NCBI RefSeq assembly: GCF_041365695.1
Contig: NZ_JBGFSJ010000003.1
Span: 62,001 to 126,000 of the forward strand
Length of the DNA stretch: 64,000 nt
Origin: Rhodosalinus sp041365695
GTDB taxonomy: Bacteria > Pseudomonadota > Alphaproteobacteria > Rhodobacterales > Rhodobacteraceae
Reading direction: 5' to 3'
Part shown: piece after piece, positions 14,954-23,160 of the stretch
Layout: the number at the start of each line of letters is the position of its first letter
How positions within the stretch are numbered: position 1 is the first letter of the stretch
The notes under the pieces: generated by a model
The model's database searches: none
Told to the model about the DNA's origin: nothing
What the model saw: the letters and a program-made list of their open reading frames with translations, nothing else
Translations under genes and position numbers: made by a program

Positions 14954-17092
14954 TCATAGCCAGTAGATGACCATAGCGGCGAGAGCGATGGCCGAGAGGA
15001 AGACCTTCGGGCAGGCGGCCCGTGCGCGCTCGACATAGGCCACGGACTCACATTCCGCTTGGAAGGTTTCCGTTTGATAGCGCTGCGCGGCCTCCATGCG
15101 CCGGGAATTCACGCGGTTCCGGAGCTTCGACAGCGCGAAGCCGCCCGGGTTGTAATTCGTAATGCCGACATCCCGCTTCACATGCCCCATGAGAGCCCAC
15201 CGCTGGGAATCCGGGCACTCGGCCTGGATCAGGAGATGATTGAACGTCGTCCGGAAGCTGTGGAAGTCGCGCTGGGTGTCGTAGATCTTGTGGTCCTGAC
15301 GATACCTGGTGAACCGCTTCGAAAAGGTCTCGGTGTAGGTTTTCTTGTTCTCGCTCCGCGCGAGCCAAGGGAACAGGCGTGGCTTTCCTGCGCGCCGGAG
15401 CATTGCGACGAGTTGAAGGAACCCCAATTTCAGCAGGTTGTCATGGATCGGAATCGTACGACGTGACGCCTTGCTCTTGAGGCTCTGGCCCGGGCCCTGC
15501 TTCAGGACGATGCAGGGGATGTCATCGATGACCTGGACATCCTCGAGATATAGTTGAAGCACCTCTTCGCTGCGCAGGCCCATGTGGACCGCGATGAGGG
15601 GTGCCCAGAACATCGGATCGCCCACGTCCTCGAGCCGATCCTGGAAGATGGGCGTCCGGAACAGACCGTCCAGTTTTCCGCACCAGGTCAGGCGCTCGTT
15701 GTCCTCTTCGAGGATCTCACGGCGCTCGTATTCCGCGGTCTCCCAAATATGGTCTTCCATGATGTTCTCGGTGAGGTAACCGCGCTTCTTGAGAAAGATG
15801 CAGATGCGCTGGAAGTCCTGCATGTGACGGTAGATCGTCGCCGTCCGGAGGCGTTTGATACGTCCTTTCAGAATCTCGGATTCGATCTTGCCGGGACTGG
15901 CGCCCTGTTTCTCGAGGCGGGCGCGCGTGATCTCGGCAATGTGCTTCTCGGTCGCGTCGGCGTTGTCTGCGGCCTCTTGCGGGGACAACTTGCTGGTCTT
16001 GGCTTGGTATGTGTGGGGAATGCGGGCGATGAGCTCCCAGGCTTCCTTCAGGTCCTGATTGGTGATTTGGTCGAAGCGCCTGCCGCCAAGAATCCGCGAA
16101 AACAGGCGTGCCGTCGAACGCACATTGGGGGCGGTGTTCCGGGCCCAGCTTTTTCCAGCCTTCTCGTTGACCTGCTCGGTTGCCTTGAACGACTTGTAGC
16201 CCTTGCTTCGGAGGTCGATGTACAGTTCCGAAGCCTCGTCGATCGTGGGGCAGGAGCGCTCGGCACGGGGCGGTTCCGGTGGTTCGTTGGCGGCTTCCGT
16301 CGCCGTCGGAGCAAGATGCGCTTCGCGCGCACTGTCGGTTCGAACCGGTTCGGAACTCACTGATGGCGCTTCGGCATTCGAGGTGTCTCGGCACATCGTC
16401 GGCATGATTTCCGGGTCTTGGCGAGGCGCCTGCGGGAGAGCCGAGGCCGTCTGGCGGATAAGATGCGGCGCGGACGCCAAGGGTCCACGGTCGATGAGGT
16501 CACGGGCCGCTTGCAGCGTTCCGGAAGGCCGGCCGAAGTCGCCGCGATCCCGGCGGCCGTTCTCCTCCTCGGCCTCAAGCATGACGCGCAGGGCCCGAAA
16601 CGCGAGGCGCTGCCAATCTGGGTCGGTCTCGTCGAGCGTGATGCCGAGACGTGCGGCGACGTCGCGGAGCGGATTGCGCGCTATGTCGCGGTCCCGCATC
16701 GCAATCGCGTGCCGCAGCGTCTCGACGGCGGCGTTGGCGCAGGCAAGGTCGTAGGCCGCGATTTCGGGCGAGCGCTGGGGGGCGATCTCGCGCGCAGCAT
16801 CCGCCGCCTCGATGAGGAAGCGGCAGAGCTCCACGAGGAGCCTTTCCATGATGTCAGGCGCGATCGCCATCGTTCTCTCCGTCATCCCGGCGAAGGCGAT
16901 GTCGCTCAGAAGCGTAAGCTTCTGAGCGAGGGCCTTCGCGTCGGGGAGGACGTGGGATCGGAGGGAAAACAGGAGTGACGACTTTTTTGATGGGGTACAT
17001 CCCTTCAGGACCCGGCGCGGCCAACGCCGGCGCCAGTGGAAGCCTGACGGCCGGTATTCGAGATGGGGTTGCGTCGAGACCCGTGACCGCAT
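14954..17092 (-). CDS. tyrosine recombinase (phage-type integrase) with hydrophobic C-terminal tail
   Basis: 712-residue site-specific recombinase. The N-terminal part (HLEYRPSGFHWRRRWP) resembles the short basic strand domain found in alphaproteobacterial integrases, followed by a long helical region; the catalytic domain is in the last 250 residues. Catalytic residues are recognisable: Arg in MGLRSEEVLQL, HSFR (H-x-x-R), the second His in ALMGHVKRDV and the Tyr nucleophile in ITNYNPGG. The protein ends in an unusual hydrophobic segment (VFLSAIALAAMVIYWL). It points toward tRNA-Leu, and its upstream side abuts tRNA-Asn. No excisionase, relaxase or cargo is present, so it looks like a solitary remnant or a minimal integrated element. 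Confidence 0.9.
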   Translation of the reverse strand: MRSRVSTQPHLEYRPSGFHWRRRWPRRVLKGCTPSKKSSLLFSLRSHVLPDAKALAQKLTLLSDIAFAGMTERTMAIAPDIMERLLVELCRFLIEAADAAREIAPQRSPEIAAYDLACANAAVETLRHAIAMRDRDIARNPLRDVAARLGITLDETDPDWQRLAFRALRVMLEAEEENGRRDRGDFGRPSGTLQAARDLIDRGPLASAPHLIRQTASALPQAPRQDPEIMPTMCRDTSNAEAPSVSSEPVRTDSAREAHLAPTATEAANEPPEPPRAERSCPTIDEASELYIDLRSKGYKSFKATEQVNEKAGKSWARNTAPNVRSTARLFSRILGGRRFDQITNQDLKEAWELIARIPHTYQAKTSKLSPQEAADNADATEKHIAEITRARLEKQGASPGKIESEILKGRIKRLRTATIYRHMQDFQRICIFLKKRGYLTENIMEDHIWETAEYERREILEEDNERLTWCGKLDGLFRTPIFQDRLEDVGDPMFWAPLIAVHMGLRSEEVLQLYLEDVQVIDDIPCIVLKQGPGQSLKSKASRRTIPIHDNLLKLGFLQLVAMLRRAGKPRLFPWLARSENKKTYTETFSKRFTRYRQDHKIYDTQRDFHSFRTTFNHLLIQAECPDSQRWALMGHVKRDVGITNYNPGGFALSKLRNRVNSRRMEAAQRYQTETFQAECESVAYVERARAACPKVFLSAIALAAMVIYWL

Positions 17093-17209
17093 GTCTTCGA
17101 CTCCTGTGCCAGCGTTTGTGCCAAGCGCGGTGACAGGAATCGTGCCATGTTGGGAAGTCTGCGACTCTTATCGCAGATTACCGAGCAATTTTAGTGCTTT
17201 GAGGAAGAT

Positions 17210-17284
17210 TGGCTCCGGCGGTAGGGATCGAACCTACGACCAATTGATTAACAGTCAACTGCTCTACCGCTGAGCTACGCCGGA
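17210..17284 (-). tRNA. tRNA-Asn (anticodon GTT)
   Basis: 75-nucleotide cloverleaf on the minus strand: acceptor TCCGGCG/CGCCGGA, discriminator G, encoded CCA, D arm GCTCAGCGGTAGAGC, anticodon loop CTGTTAA, T loop TTCGATC. Its 3' end faces the integrase gene start about 118 bases away. Confidence 0.96.
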
Positions 17285-17394
17285 ACACGGTGGGGGTCAT
17301 AACAAGGTGCGGCACCGGCGTCCAGCCCGTTCGTCCGGGAAATCTCGTGCGCCGGCGAGCGTGACTGGTCGTGCGGCGGCGCGCGTGCCCGGGG

Positions 17395-18315
17395 TCAGCG
17401 CGCGGGCGCGGCGAAGACCGCGTGTTCGCGCAACGCGCCTTCGGGTTCGGCAAGACCGCGGGCGCGAAGGTCGAGAAGATGGGCGAGGACGTTGCGTGTC
17501 GCCGCGGGCAAGAGCGCTTCGGGCGTGTCGGTGTAGATCCGCCGGGCGATCTCGGCCGCCGTTCCGGGCGCGGCGGCGAGGGCCGCGCGGATCTGGGCCT
17601 CGCGGGCACGACGATGGCCGATCAGCCAGTCGAGCCGCGCCCGCGGCTCGGCGACGGGGCCGCCGTGGCCGGGATGGAAGACGCGCCAGCCCCGGCGCCG
17701 CAGCCGTGCGCAGGACGCCATGAAATCGCTCACGTCGCCGTCGGGCGGAGAGACGAGGGAGCTTGCCCAGCCCATCACGTGGTCGCCGGTGAAAAGCGTC
17801 TCGCCCCAAGCCAGGCTGACGTGATTGCCCATGTGGCCGGGTGTGTGGAGCGCGGTGAGCCGCCAGCCCGCGCCCTCGATCTCGGCGCCGTCGGCAAGCC
17901 GGACATCCGGTTCGAAGTCGTGGTCCACGCCCTCGCCTCCGCCGGCGAGCCCGGCGGCGGCGAGTTCTTCCATCGCCGTGCTCCGGCCCGCCGTCGCGCC
18001 CCCGAAGGCCATCACCGGCGCGCCCGTCGCCGCGGCCAGCGAACGGGCGAGCGGGCTGTGGTCGCGGTGGGCATGGGTCACGAGGATGTGGCTGACGCGT
18101 GCGCCGGGCGGCACCGCGTCGAGGATCGCCCGCAGATGGCCCGGATCGTCGGGCCCCGGGTCGATCACCGCGATGTCGCGGTCGCCGAGAAGATAAGTGT
18201 TCGTGCCCCAGAACGTCATCGCAGAGGGGTTCGGCGCCAGAATCCGCCGCAAGCCCGGCGAGAGGCCGCGGGCGAAACCGGCGGGCGGGGCGGAGTCGTC
18301 GCTCGGGTCCGGCAT
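17395..18315 (-). CDS. MBL-fold metallo-hydrolase (LACTB2-like)
   Basis: 306-residue metallo-beta-lactamase fold hydrolase. Metal ligands: THAHRDH (the HxHxDH motif, about residues 80-86), a later His in HTPGHMGNH, the Asp in LFTGDHVMG and the final His in PGHGGP. The C-terminal 70 residues form the winged-helix-like extension seen in LACTB2/RNase-type relatives (EAQIRAALAAAPGTAAEIAR), so nuclease or thioester/glyoxalase activity are both possible; substrate unknown. AGGAGGAAGAG precedes the ATG. It is divergent from an EnvZ-like kinase with only 39 bases between start codons. Confidence 0.88.
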   Translation of the reverse strand: MPDPSDDSAPPAGFARGLSPGLRRILAPNPSAMTFWGTNTYLLGDRDIAVIDPGPDDPGHLRAILDAVPPGARVSHILVTHAHRDHSPLARSLAAATGAPVMAFGGATAGRSTAMEELAAAGLAGGGEGVDHDFEPDVRLADGAEIEGAGWRLTALHTPGHMGNHVSLAWGETLFTGDHVMGWASSLVSPPDGDVSDFMASCARLRRRGWRVFHPGHGGPVAEPRARLDWLIGHRRAREAQIRAALAAAPGTAAEIARRIYTDTPEALLPAATRNVLAHLLDLRARGLAEPEGALREHAVFAAPAR

Positions 18316-18354
18316 TGCTCTTCCTCCTGGCGCGGGGCAGGTCTAGGTTTAGGC

Positions 18355-19662
18355 ATGATCTTCGGCTGGCTCAAACGCTACGTCCCGCGCGGCATCTACG
18401 GGCGTGCCGCGCTCATCCTCGTTCTGCCCGTGGTCACCTTGCAACTCGTGGTCTCGGTGGTGTTCATCCAGCGTCACTTCGAGGGCGTGACCGAGCAGAT
18501 GACGCGCAGCGTCGCGCTCGAGATCGACCTCCTGCTCGAGCGGCTGGAGACCGGGGGGATGGCCGAGGTGCAGGACCTCGCGCAGACGCTCGACTACACG
18601 CTTCGGCCGGTCGATGCCGCGGCCGTGCCGGACACCGACCTGCGCCGCTGGTTCGATTTCTCGGGCCTCGTGGTGATCCGCACACTGAAGGAGCGCCTGC
18701 CGGAGTACCGCGCGCTCGTCCTGCCCGACAATCGCGAGGTCGCGTTCTACGCGGAGAGTGCCGCCGGGCCGGTGCGGCTCGATTTCCGGCGGGTGCGGCT
18801 TTCGGCCTCGAACCCGCATCAGCTTCTGGTGAACATGGTGTTCTTCGGCGTGCTGATGACGGTTATCGCCTTCATCTACCTGCGCAACCAGCTGCGCCCG
18901 ATCACCCGGCTCGCCCATGCCGCGAAGGCGTTCGGCCTCGGCCGGCACGTTCCCTACCACCCCTCGGGCGCCGAGGAGGTGCGCGCGGCCGGTCGCGCCT
19001 TTCTCGACATGCGGGCGCGGATCGAGCGCCATATCGAGCAGCGCACGCTGATGCTGTCCGGCGTCAGCCACGACCTGCGCACGCCGCTCACGCGGCTGAA
19101 GCTCGGGCTCTCCATGCTGGACGATGCCGACAGGATGCCGCTCGAGCGCGACGTGGAAGAGATGCAGCGCCTGCTCGACGAATTTCTGAGCTTCGCGGGG
19201 GGAGATGCGGGCGCGGCGGAGCCGGAGCCCGTGGACCCGGGCGCGCTCTTGCGGTGCGTGGCCGAGGACGCGCAGCGCGCGGGCAAGGACGTGACCGTGG
19301 CCTTCGTGGACGCGCCCGAGACCGTGCATCTGCGCCCGGTGGCGGTGCGGCGGGCGCTCGAGAACCTGATCGGCAACGCCGTGCGGTACGGCACGCGGGC
19401 CGAGGTGTCGGTGCGGTCGTCGCCCGGTGCGCTCGTCTTCTCCGTGGAGGACGACGGGCCGGGCATCCCGGGCGAGCTCCGCGCGGAGGCGCTGAAACCC
19501 TTCGCCAGGCTCGACCCGGCGCGGAACCAGGATCGCGGCACCGGTGTGGGGCTTGGCCTTGCCATCGCGGCGGACGTGGCCCGCGCCCATGGCGGCAGCC
19601 TTCACCTGGGCGAAAGCGATCGTCTCGGGGGGCTTTGCGCCGAACTTCGGCTCGCGCGCTGA
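18355..19662 (+). CDS. EnvZ-like membrane sensor histidine kinase
   Basis: 435-residue transmembrane kinase. TM1 at about residues 15-35 (AALILVLPVVTLQLVVSVVF), a periplasmic sensor of roughly 125 residues, TM2 near 160-180 (LLVNMVFFGVLMTVIAFIYL), then HAMP, and the DHp H-box LSGVSHDLRTPLTRLKL with phospho-acceptor H239. The ATPase domain carries the N box (LENLIGNAVRYG), G1 (VEDDGPGIP) and G2 (GTGVGLGLAI). The domain set and H-box match EnvZ of the EnvZ/OmpR family. No response regulator gene is adjacent in the window, so its partner must be elsewhere. A rho-independent-like hairpin follows the gene. Confidence 0.9.
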   Translation: MIFGWLKRYVPRGIYGRAALILVLPVVTLQLVVSVVFIQRHFEGVTEQMTRSVALEIDLLLERLETGGMAEVQDLAQTLDYTLRPVDAAAVPDTDLRRWFDFSGLVVIRTLKERLPEYRALVLPDNREVAFYAESAAGPVRLDFRRVRLSASNPHQLLVNMVFFGVLMTVIAFIYLRNQLRPITRLAHAAKAFGLGRHVPYHPSGAEEVRAAGRAFLDMRARIERHIEQRTLMLSGVSHDLRTPLTRLKLGLSMLDDADRMPLERDVEEMQRLLDEFLSFAGGDAGAAEPEPVDPGALLRCVAEDAQRAGKDVTVAFVDAPETVHLRPVAVRRALENLIGNAVRYGTRAEVSVRSSPGALVFSVEDDGPGIPGELRAEALKPFARLDPARNQDRGTGVGLGLAIAADVARAHGGSLHLGESDRLGGLCAELRLAR

Positions 19663-19691
19663 AGGCGGGTCGGCTGGCCCCGCACCCGCCC

Positions 19692-19709
19692 GCCCCTCGC
19701 GGGGGCTTT
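19692..19709 (+). terminator. possible terminator after the EnvZ-like gene
   Basis: GCCCC-TCGCG-GGGGC followed by TTTC, 30 bases after the kinase stop codon. The T run is short. It separates the kinase from the chemotaxis operon; pattern-based. Confidence 0.4.
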
Positions 19710-19862
19710 CCCGGCTTTCTGGCCCCGTGATCTCCCCATGCGCGTCGCCGGCGCCCGATCCCGCGCAACCTTGTCTTAAGCCTTTGGCTGTAGCGCTTGT
19801 TCCCGGGTCGGCCTGACGCCGTGCCCCGGGGCCGACACCCCGGCCATGGAAAGGAGGATCGC

Positions 19863-20183
19863 GTGGAAGACACCGCCATCGCCCCCCCGCCGCCGCGCCG
19901 GCTCGCACTGCCTGCGCGGATGGATCCGACCGCCGCCGAAGAGCTGTCGGAGGCGTTGGAACACCTGCGCGGCATTCCCGTGCAACTCGATGGCGCCGCG
20001 GTGCAACAGGCGGGCGGCCTGTGCCTCCAGCTTCTCGTGATCGCTGCGCGCCAGTGGCGCGAGGACGGGCTCGCGTTCGGCCTCACGGACAGGTCGGACG
20101 CGCTCGAAGAGGCGCTGGCGCTTCTCGACCTCGCGCGCGTTCTGGGCTCCGACAGAGGTGAGGATCAGCCTGCATGTCACTGA
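19863..20183 (+). CDS. STAS-domain protein heading the chemotaxis operon
   Basis: 106-residue protein resembling a STAS (anti-sigma-factor-antagonist-like) domain: LALPARMDPTAAEELSEALEHLRGIPVQLDGAAVQQAGGLCLQ has the strand-helix-strand pattern with a conserved loop. The usual phospho-acceptor Ser/Thr of SpoIIAA is not obvious (QAGG in its place), so phosphorylation control is doubtful. It starts with GTG behind the strong site AAAGGAGGAT and overlaps cheY by 10 bases. Position at the head of the che genes implies a role in signalling there, but its partner is unknown. Confidence 0.75.
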   Translation: MEDTAIAPPPPRRLALPARMDPTAAEELSEALEHLRGIPVQLDGAAVQQAGGLCLQLLVIAARQWREDGLAFGLTDRSDALEEALALLDLARVLGSDRGEDQPACH

Positions 20184-20548
20184 AAGTTCTTGCCGTCGAC
20201 GATTCCCGCACCATGCGCAGCATGCTGGAGGACGCCCTCGCCGAGGCCGGTTTCGAAGCCCACCTCGCCGAAGACGGAGAGGATGGGCTGCGCAAGCTCG
20301 AGGAGGTCCAGCCCGATCTCGTGATCACCGACATCAACATGCCCAGGCTGGATGGCTTCGGCTTCATCGATGCGGTGCGCGCCGACCGGCGGCACCGGGG
20401 ACTGCCGATTCTCGTGCTGACCACGGAAAGCGCGCAGGAACTGAAGGAGCGCGCCCGGCGCGCCGGTGCCACCGGCTGGATCGTCAAGCCCTTCGACGAG
20501 GCGAAGCTCGTCTCGGCCATCCGCCGCGTCGCGGCTAGGCAGGTGTAG
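20174..20548 (+). CDS. cheY: chemotaxis response regulator CheY (first copy)
   Basis: 124-residue single-domain receiver that would be phosphorylated by CheA and act on the flagellar switch or as a phosphate sink. The acidic pocket is DD at residues 9-10 and phospho-acceptor D53 (VITDINMPRLDG), with Thr in VLTTES and Lys in VKPF completing the active site. It overlaps the STAS gene by 10 bases and its stop is one base before the cheA ATG, so expression is tightly coupled to both. A second, dissimilar CheY is encoded later in the same operon. Confidence 0.93.
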   Translation: MSLKVLAVDDSRTMRSMLEDALAEAGFEAHLAEDGEDGLRKLEEVQPDLVITDINMPRLDGFGFIDAVRADRRHRGLPILVLTTESAQELKERARRAGATGWIVKPFDEAKLVSAIRRVAARQV

Positions 20549-20549
20549 A

Positions 20550-22667
20550 ATGGCGGCGCGCGACTCCCTTCGCGATACCTTCTTCCAGGAGTGCGAGGAT
20601 CTTCTCGAGGTCATGTCCGACGGCTTCCAGCGCATGGAGGCGGAGGAGGCCGACGCCGAGACGGTGAACGCGGTCTTCCGCGCCGTGCACTCGATCAAGG
20701 GCGGTGCCGGGGCCTTCGGCTTCGACACGCTGGTGGGCTTCGCCCACGCGCTCGAGAATGTTCTGGACGACATGAGGAACGGTCGCGTGGCCGACAGTGC
20801 CGCGGTCGCGCCGCTGCTTTTCCGCGCGGGCGATCGTCTTTTCGACCTTGTCGAGGCCGAGCGCTCGGGCACCCCGGCCGACGCGTCATCCGCGGAGCAC
20901 CAGGCGCTTCTCGCCGAGTTGACCGCCGCGGGATCGGGGACGGGTGCGGCCGTGCCGCCGGCACCCGTGGCCGGGACGACAGGGGCGGAAACGGAGGCAG
21001 ACGATGCGGGCTTCACGCCCACCGCGCTGACGCTCGACCTTCTCGACGATGCCACGGACGCGGGGCCGCAGGATCCCGACGCGGTGACCGAGCTGCGTTT
21101 CGCGCCGACCCGGGCGCTTTACGCCTCCGGCAATGACCCGGTGCCGCTTCTGCGCGCGCTTGCCGATCTCGCGCCCTTGTCGTGCGAGGCCGAACTCGAT
21201 CGGCTACCGGCCTGGGACGAAGCGGAATGGGACGCGGGCTACCTCTCCTGGCGTGTGCGTTTCGAGGTTCCGGTGGCGCGCGCCGATGTGGAGGAGATCT
21301 TCGAATTCGTGGCCGAGGACGCGGGCCTCACGTTCGGGGCCGAGCCCGCAGAACCCGCCGCGCCGGACGCTCCGGCACCTTCTCCGGTCGCGACGAATGG
21401 CGAGGCCGGGCCCGCCGTGCGGTCGGATGGCGCGCCACGCGCCGCCGCACCCGACCAGCGCCGCTCGATCCGCGTGGATCTCGAGCGGGTGGACCGGCTC
21501 ATCAACCTGGTCGGGGAACTCGTCATTGCCGAGGCCATGCTCAGCCAGTCCCTCGTCGGGGCGGACGCGCGCCAGGATCCGGCGGTGGTGGCGTCGCTCG
21601 GCCAGCTCAAGCAGTTGTCCACCGAATTGCAGGAGCGGATCATGGCGATCCGCGCCCAGTCGGTGAAACCGCTGTTCCAGCGCATGGGCCGGATCGTCCG
21701 GGAGGCGGCCGCCGCGGTCGATCGCGACGTCCGGCTCGTCACCGAGGGAGAGGCGACGGAGGTCGACAAGACCGTGATCGAGCGCCTTGCCGATCCACTG
21801 ACTCACATGCTGCGGAACGCAGTGGACCATGGGATCGAACCGCCCGAGACGCGCGAGGCGGCGGGCAAACCCCGCCAGGGTACCGTTCAGCTTTCCGCGG
21901 CACATCGCTCCGGCCTCGTCGTGATCGAGATTTCCGACGACGGCGCCGGCATAGACCCGGCCCGTGTGCATGCCAAGGCGGTGGAACGCGGGCTCGTCGC
22001 GCCCGACGCGGACCTCAGCGAGCAGGAAACGCTGAACCTCGTCTTCGAACCAGGATTTTCCACCGCCGGCGCCGTTTCCAGCCTTTCCGGTCGTGGCGTC
22101 GGCATGGACGTGGTGCGCACCGAGATCCATGCGCTCGGCGGACGGGTGAGCCTGCGATCGGCTCCGGGCCGGGGCACCACGGTCACAGTCAGCCTGCCGC
22201 TGACGCTCGCCGTGGTCGAGGGCATGCTCGTGGAGGTGGCCGGCGAAACCCTTGTCGTCCCGTCGACGGCGCTGCGCGAGACGCTTCGCGCGAACGACGC
22301 GGCGGTTCATCGTCTCGGCGCGGGGGGGCCGGTCCTCTCCATGCGTGGCGCGTTGATCCCGCTCTTCGACCTCGGCGCCGCGCTCGGCTATCGCCTGCCG
22401 CCGGAGGAACCCGTCGGAACCGCCATCCTTCTTGTCGAAAGTTTCTCGGGGCAGCGCGTGGCGATCGCCGTGGATCGCATCCTCGGACAGCGCGAGGTCG
22501 TCATCAAGGGGCTGACGGAGAACTACGGACAGGTTCCGGGCATCGCCGCGGCCACGATCCTTGGCGACGGACGCATCGCCCTGATCATCGACGTGGACGA
22601 GGTCGCCAATCCAGAACGCGGCCAGCGCGACGCCGAGTCCCTTCCCAGAGCCTTCGGAGCCTGCTGA
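20550..22667 (+). CDS. cheA: chemotaxis histidine kinase CheA
   Basis: 705-residue soluble kinase of the chemoreceptor array. Domains in order: HPt P1 (about 1-110) with phospho-acceptor H47 in AVHSIKGGAGAFG; an acidic linker; a P2-like regulator-docking domain (about 165-265); the P3 dimerisation helices (RVDRLINLVGELVIAEAML, about 310-370); the P4 ATPase with N box (LRNAVDHGIEPP), G1 (DDGAGIDP) and G2 (GRGVGMDVV); and a C-terminal CheW-like P5. All catalytic boxes look intact. The ATG follows the cheY stop by one base. It signals to the two CheY proteins encoded in the operon. Confidence 0.97.
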   Translation: MAARDSLRDTFFQECEDLLEVMSDGFQRMEAEEADAETVNAVFRAVHSIKGGAGAFGFDTLVGFAHALENVLDDMRNGRVADSAAVAPLLFRAGDRLFDLVEAERSGTPADASSAEHQALLAELTAAGSGTGAAVPPAPVAGTTGAETEADDAGFTPTALTLDLLDDATDAGPQDPDAVTELRFAPTRALYASGNDPVPLLRALADLAPLSCEAELDRLPAWDEAEWDAGYLSWRVRFEVPVARADVEEIFEFVAEDAGLTFGAEPAEPAAPDAPAPSPVATNGEAGPAVRSDGAPRAAAPDQRRSIRVDLERVDRLINLVGELVIAEAMLSQSLVGADARQDPAVVASLGQLKQLSTELQERIMAIRAQSVKPLFQRMGRIVREAAAAVDRDVRLVTEGEATEVDKTVIERLADPLTHMLRNAVDHGIEPPETREAAGKPRQGTVQLSAAHRSGLVVIEISDDGAGIDPARVHAKAVERGLVAPDADLSEQETLNLVFEPGFSTAGAVSSLSGRGVGMDVVRTEIHALGGRVSLRSAPGRGTTVTVSLPLTLAVVEGMLVEVAGETLVVPSTALRETLRANDAAVHRLGAGGPVLSMRGALIPLFDLGAALGYRLPPEEPVGTAILLVESFSGQRVAIAVDRILGQREVVIKGLTENYGQVPGIAAATILGDGRIALIIDVDEVANPERGQRDAESLPRAFGAC

Positions 22668-22668
22668 C

Positions 22669-23160
22669 ATGGAACGCGTTGCCCCAGAAACCGCCGTAGA
22701 GAGCATCCAGCTTCACCGCGAGATCGTGTCTTTCCGCGCGGCCGGTCAAGATTTCTGCATCGATATCGGCCTCGTGCGTGAAATTCGCGGATGGACGCCG
22801 ACGACGCTCTTGCCGCGCGCACCGGACTTCGTCACCGGCGTGATGAACCTGCGAGGCAACGTGATCCCGGTCATCGACCTCGCCCTCCGGCTTGGCCTTG
22901 GCCGCACCGAGCCGACCGAACGCCACGTGATCGTGATCGCCAACCTGGGCGGCGGGACGGTCGGCCTGCTCGTCGAGGCGGTCTCCGACATCATCACGGT
23001 CGAGGCGGAGGGTTTGCGCCCGACGCCGGAGGTGGCCGGCGGGGGTGGAAACGGTTTCGTCGAGGGTGTCTTTACCGTCGAGGACGCGCTCATCCGCGCG
23101 CTCGACCTCTCCCGCGTGCTGCCGGCAGCCGAGAAACCGCTCGAGGACGTGATGCTATGA
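22669..23160 (+). CDS. cheW: chemotaxis coupling protein CheW
   Basis: 163-residue adaptor linking chemoreceptors to CheA. The CheW SH3-like fold is recognisable from REIVSFRAAGQDFCIDIGLVREI, PDFVTGVMNLRGNVIPVIDLA (the signature strand-loop) and VGLLVEAVSDIITV. A Gly-rich loop near residue 125 (VAGGGGNGF) precedes the last strands. It starts 1 base after the cheA stop and its own stop overlaps cheR in ATGA. As the only stand-alone CheW in this operon it should serve the chemoreceptor encoded downstream and probably others. Confidence 0.95.
   Translation: MERVAPETAVESIQLHREIVSFRAAGQDFCIDIGLVREIRGWTPTTLLPRAPDFVTGVMNLRGNVIPVIDLALRLGLGRTEPTERHVIVIANLGGGTVGLLVEAVSDIITVEAEGLRPTPEVAGGGGNGFVEGVFTVEDALIRALDLSRVLPAAEKPLEDVML

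Noticed and set aside
14944..17209. Direct repeat of tRNA-Leu or tRNA-Asn 3' ends flanking the integrase
   Set aside because: Searched by eye for the last 20 bases of both tRNAs; no copy seen, so no att pair is claimed.
17371..19662. Very long plus-strand frame covering the MBL gene in antisense and continuing into the kinase
   Set aside because: The first part is the reverse shadow of the MBL hydrolase; only the portion from the ATG at 18355 has kinase domains.
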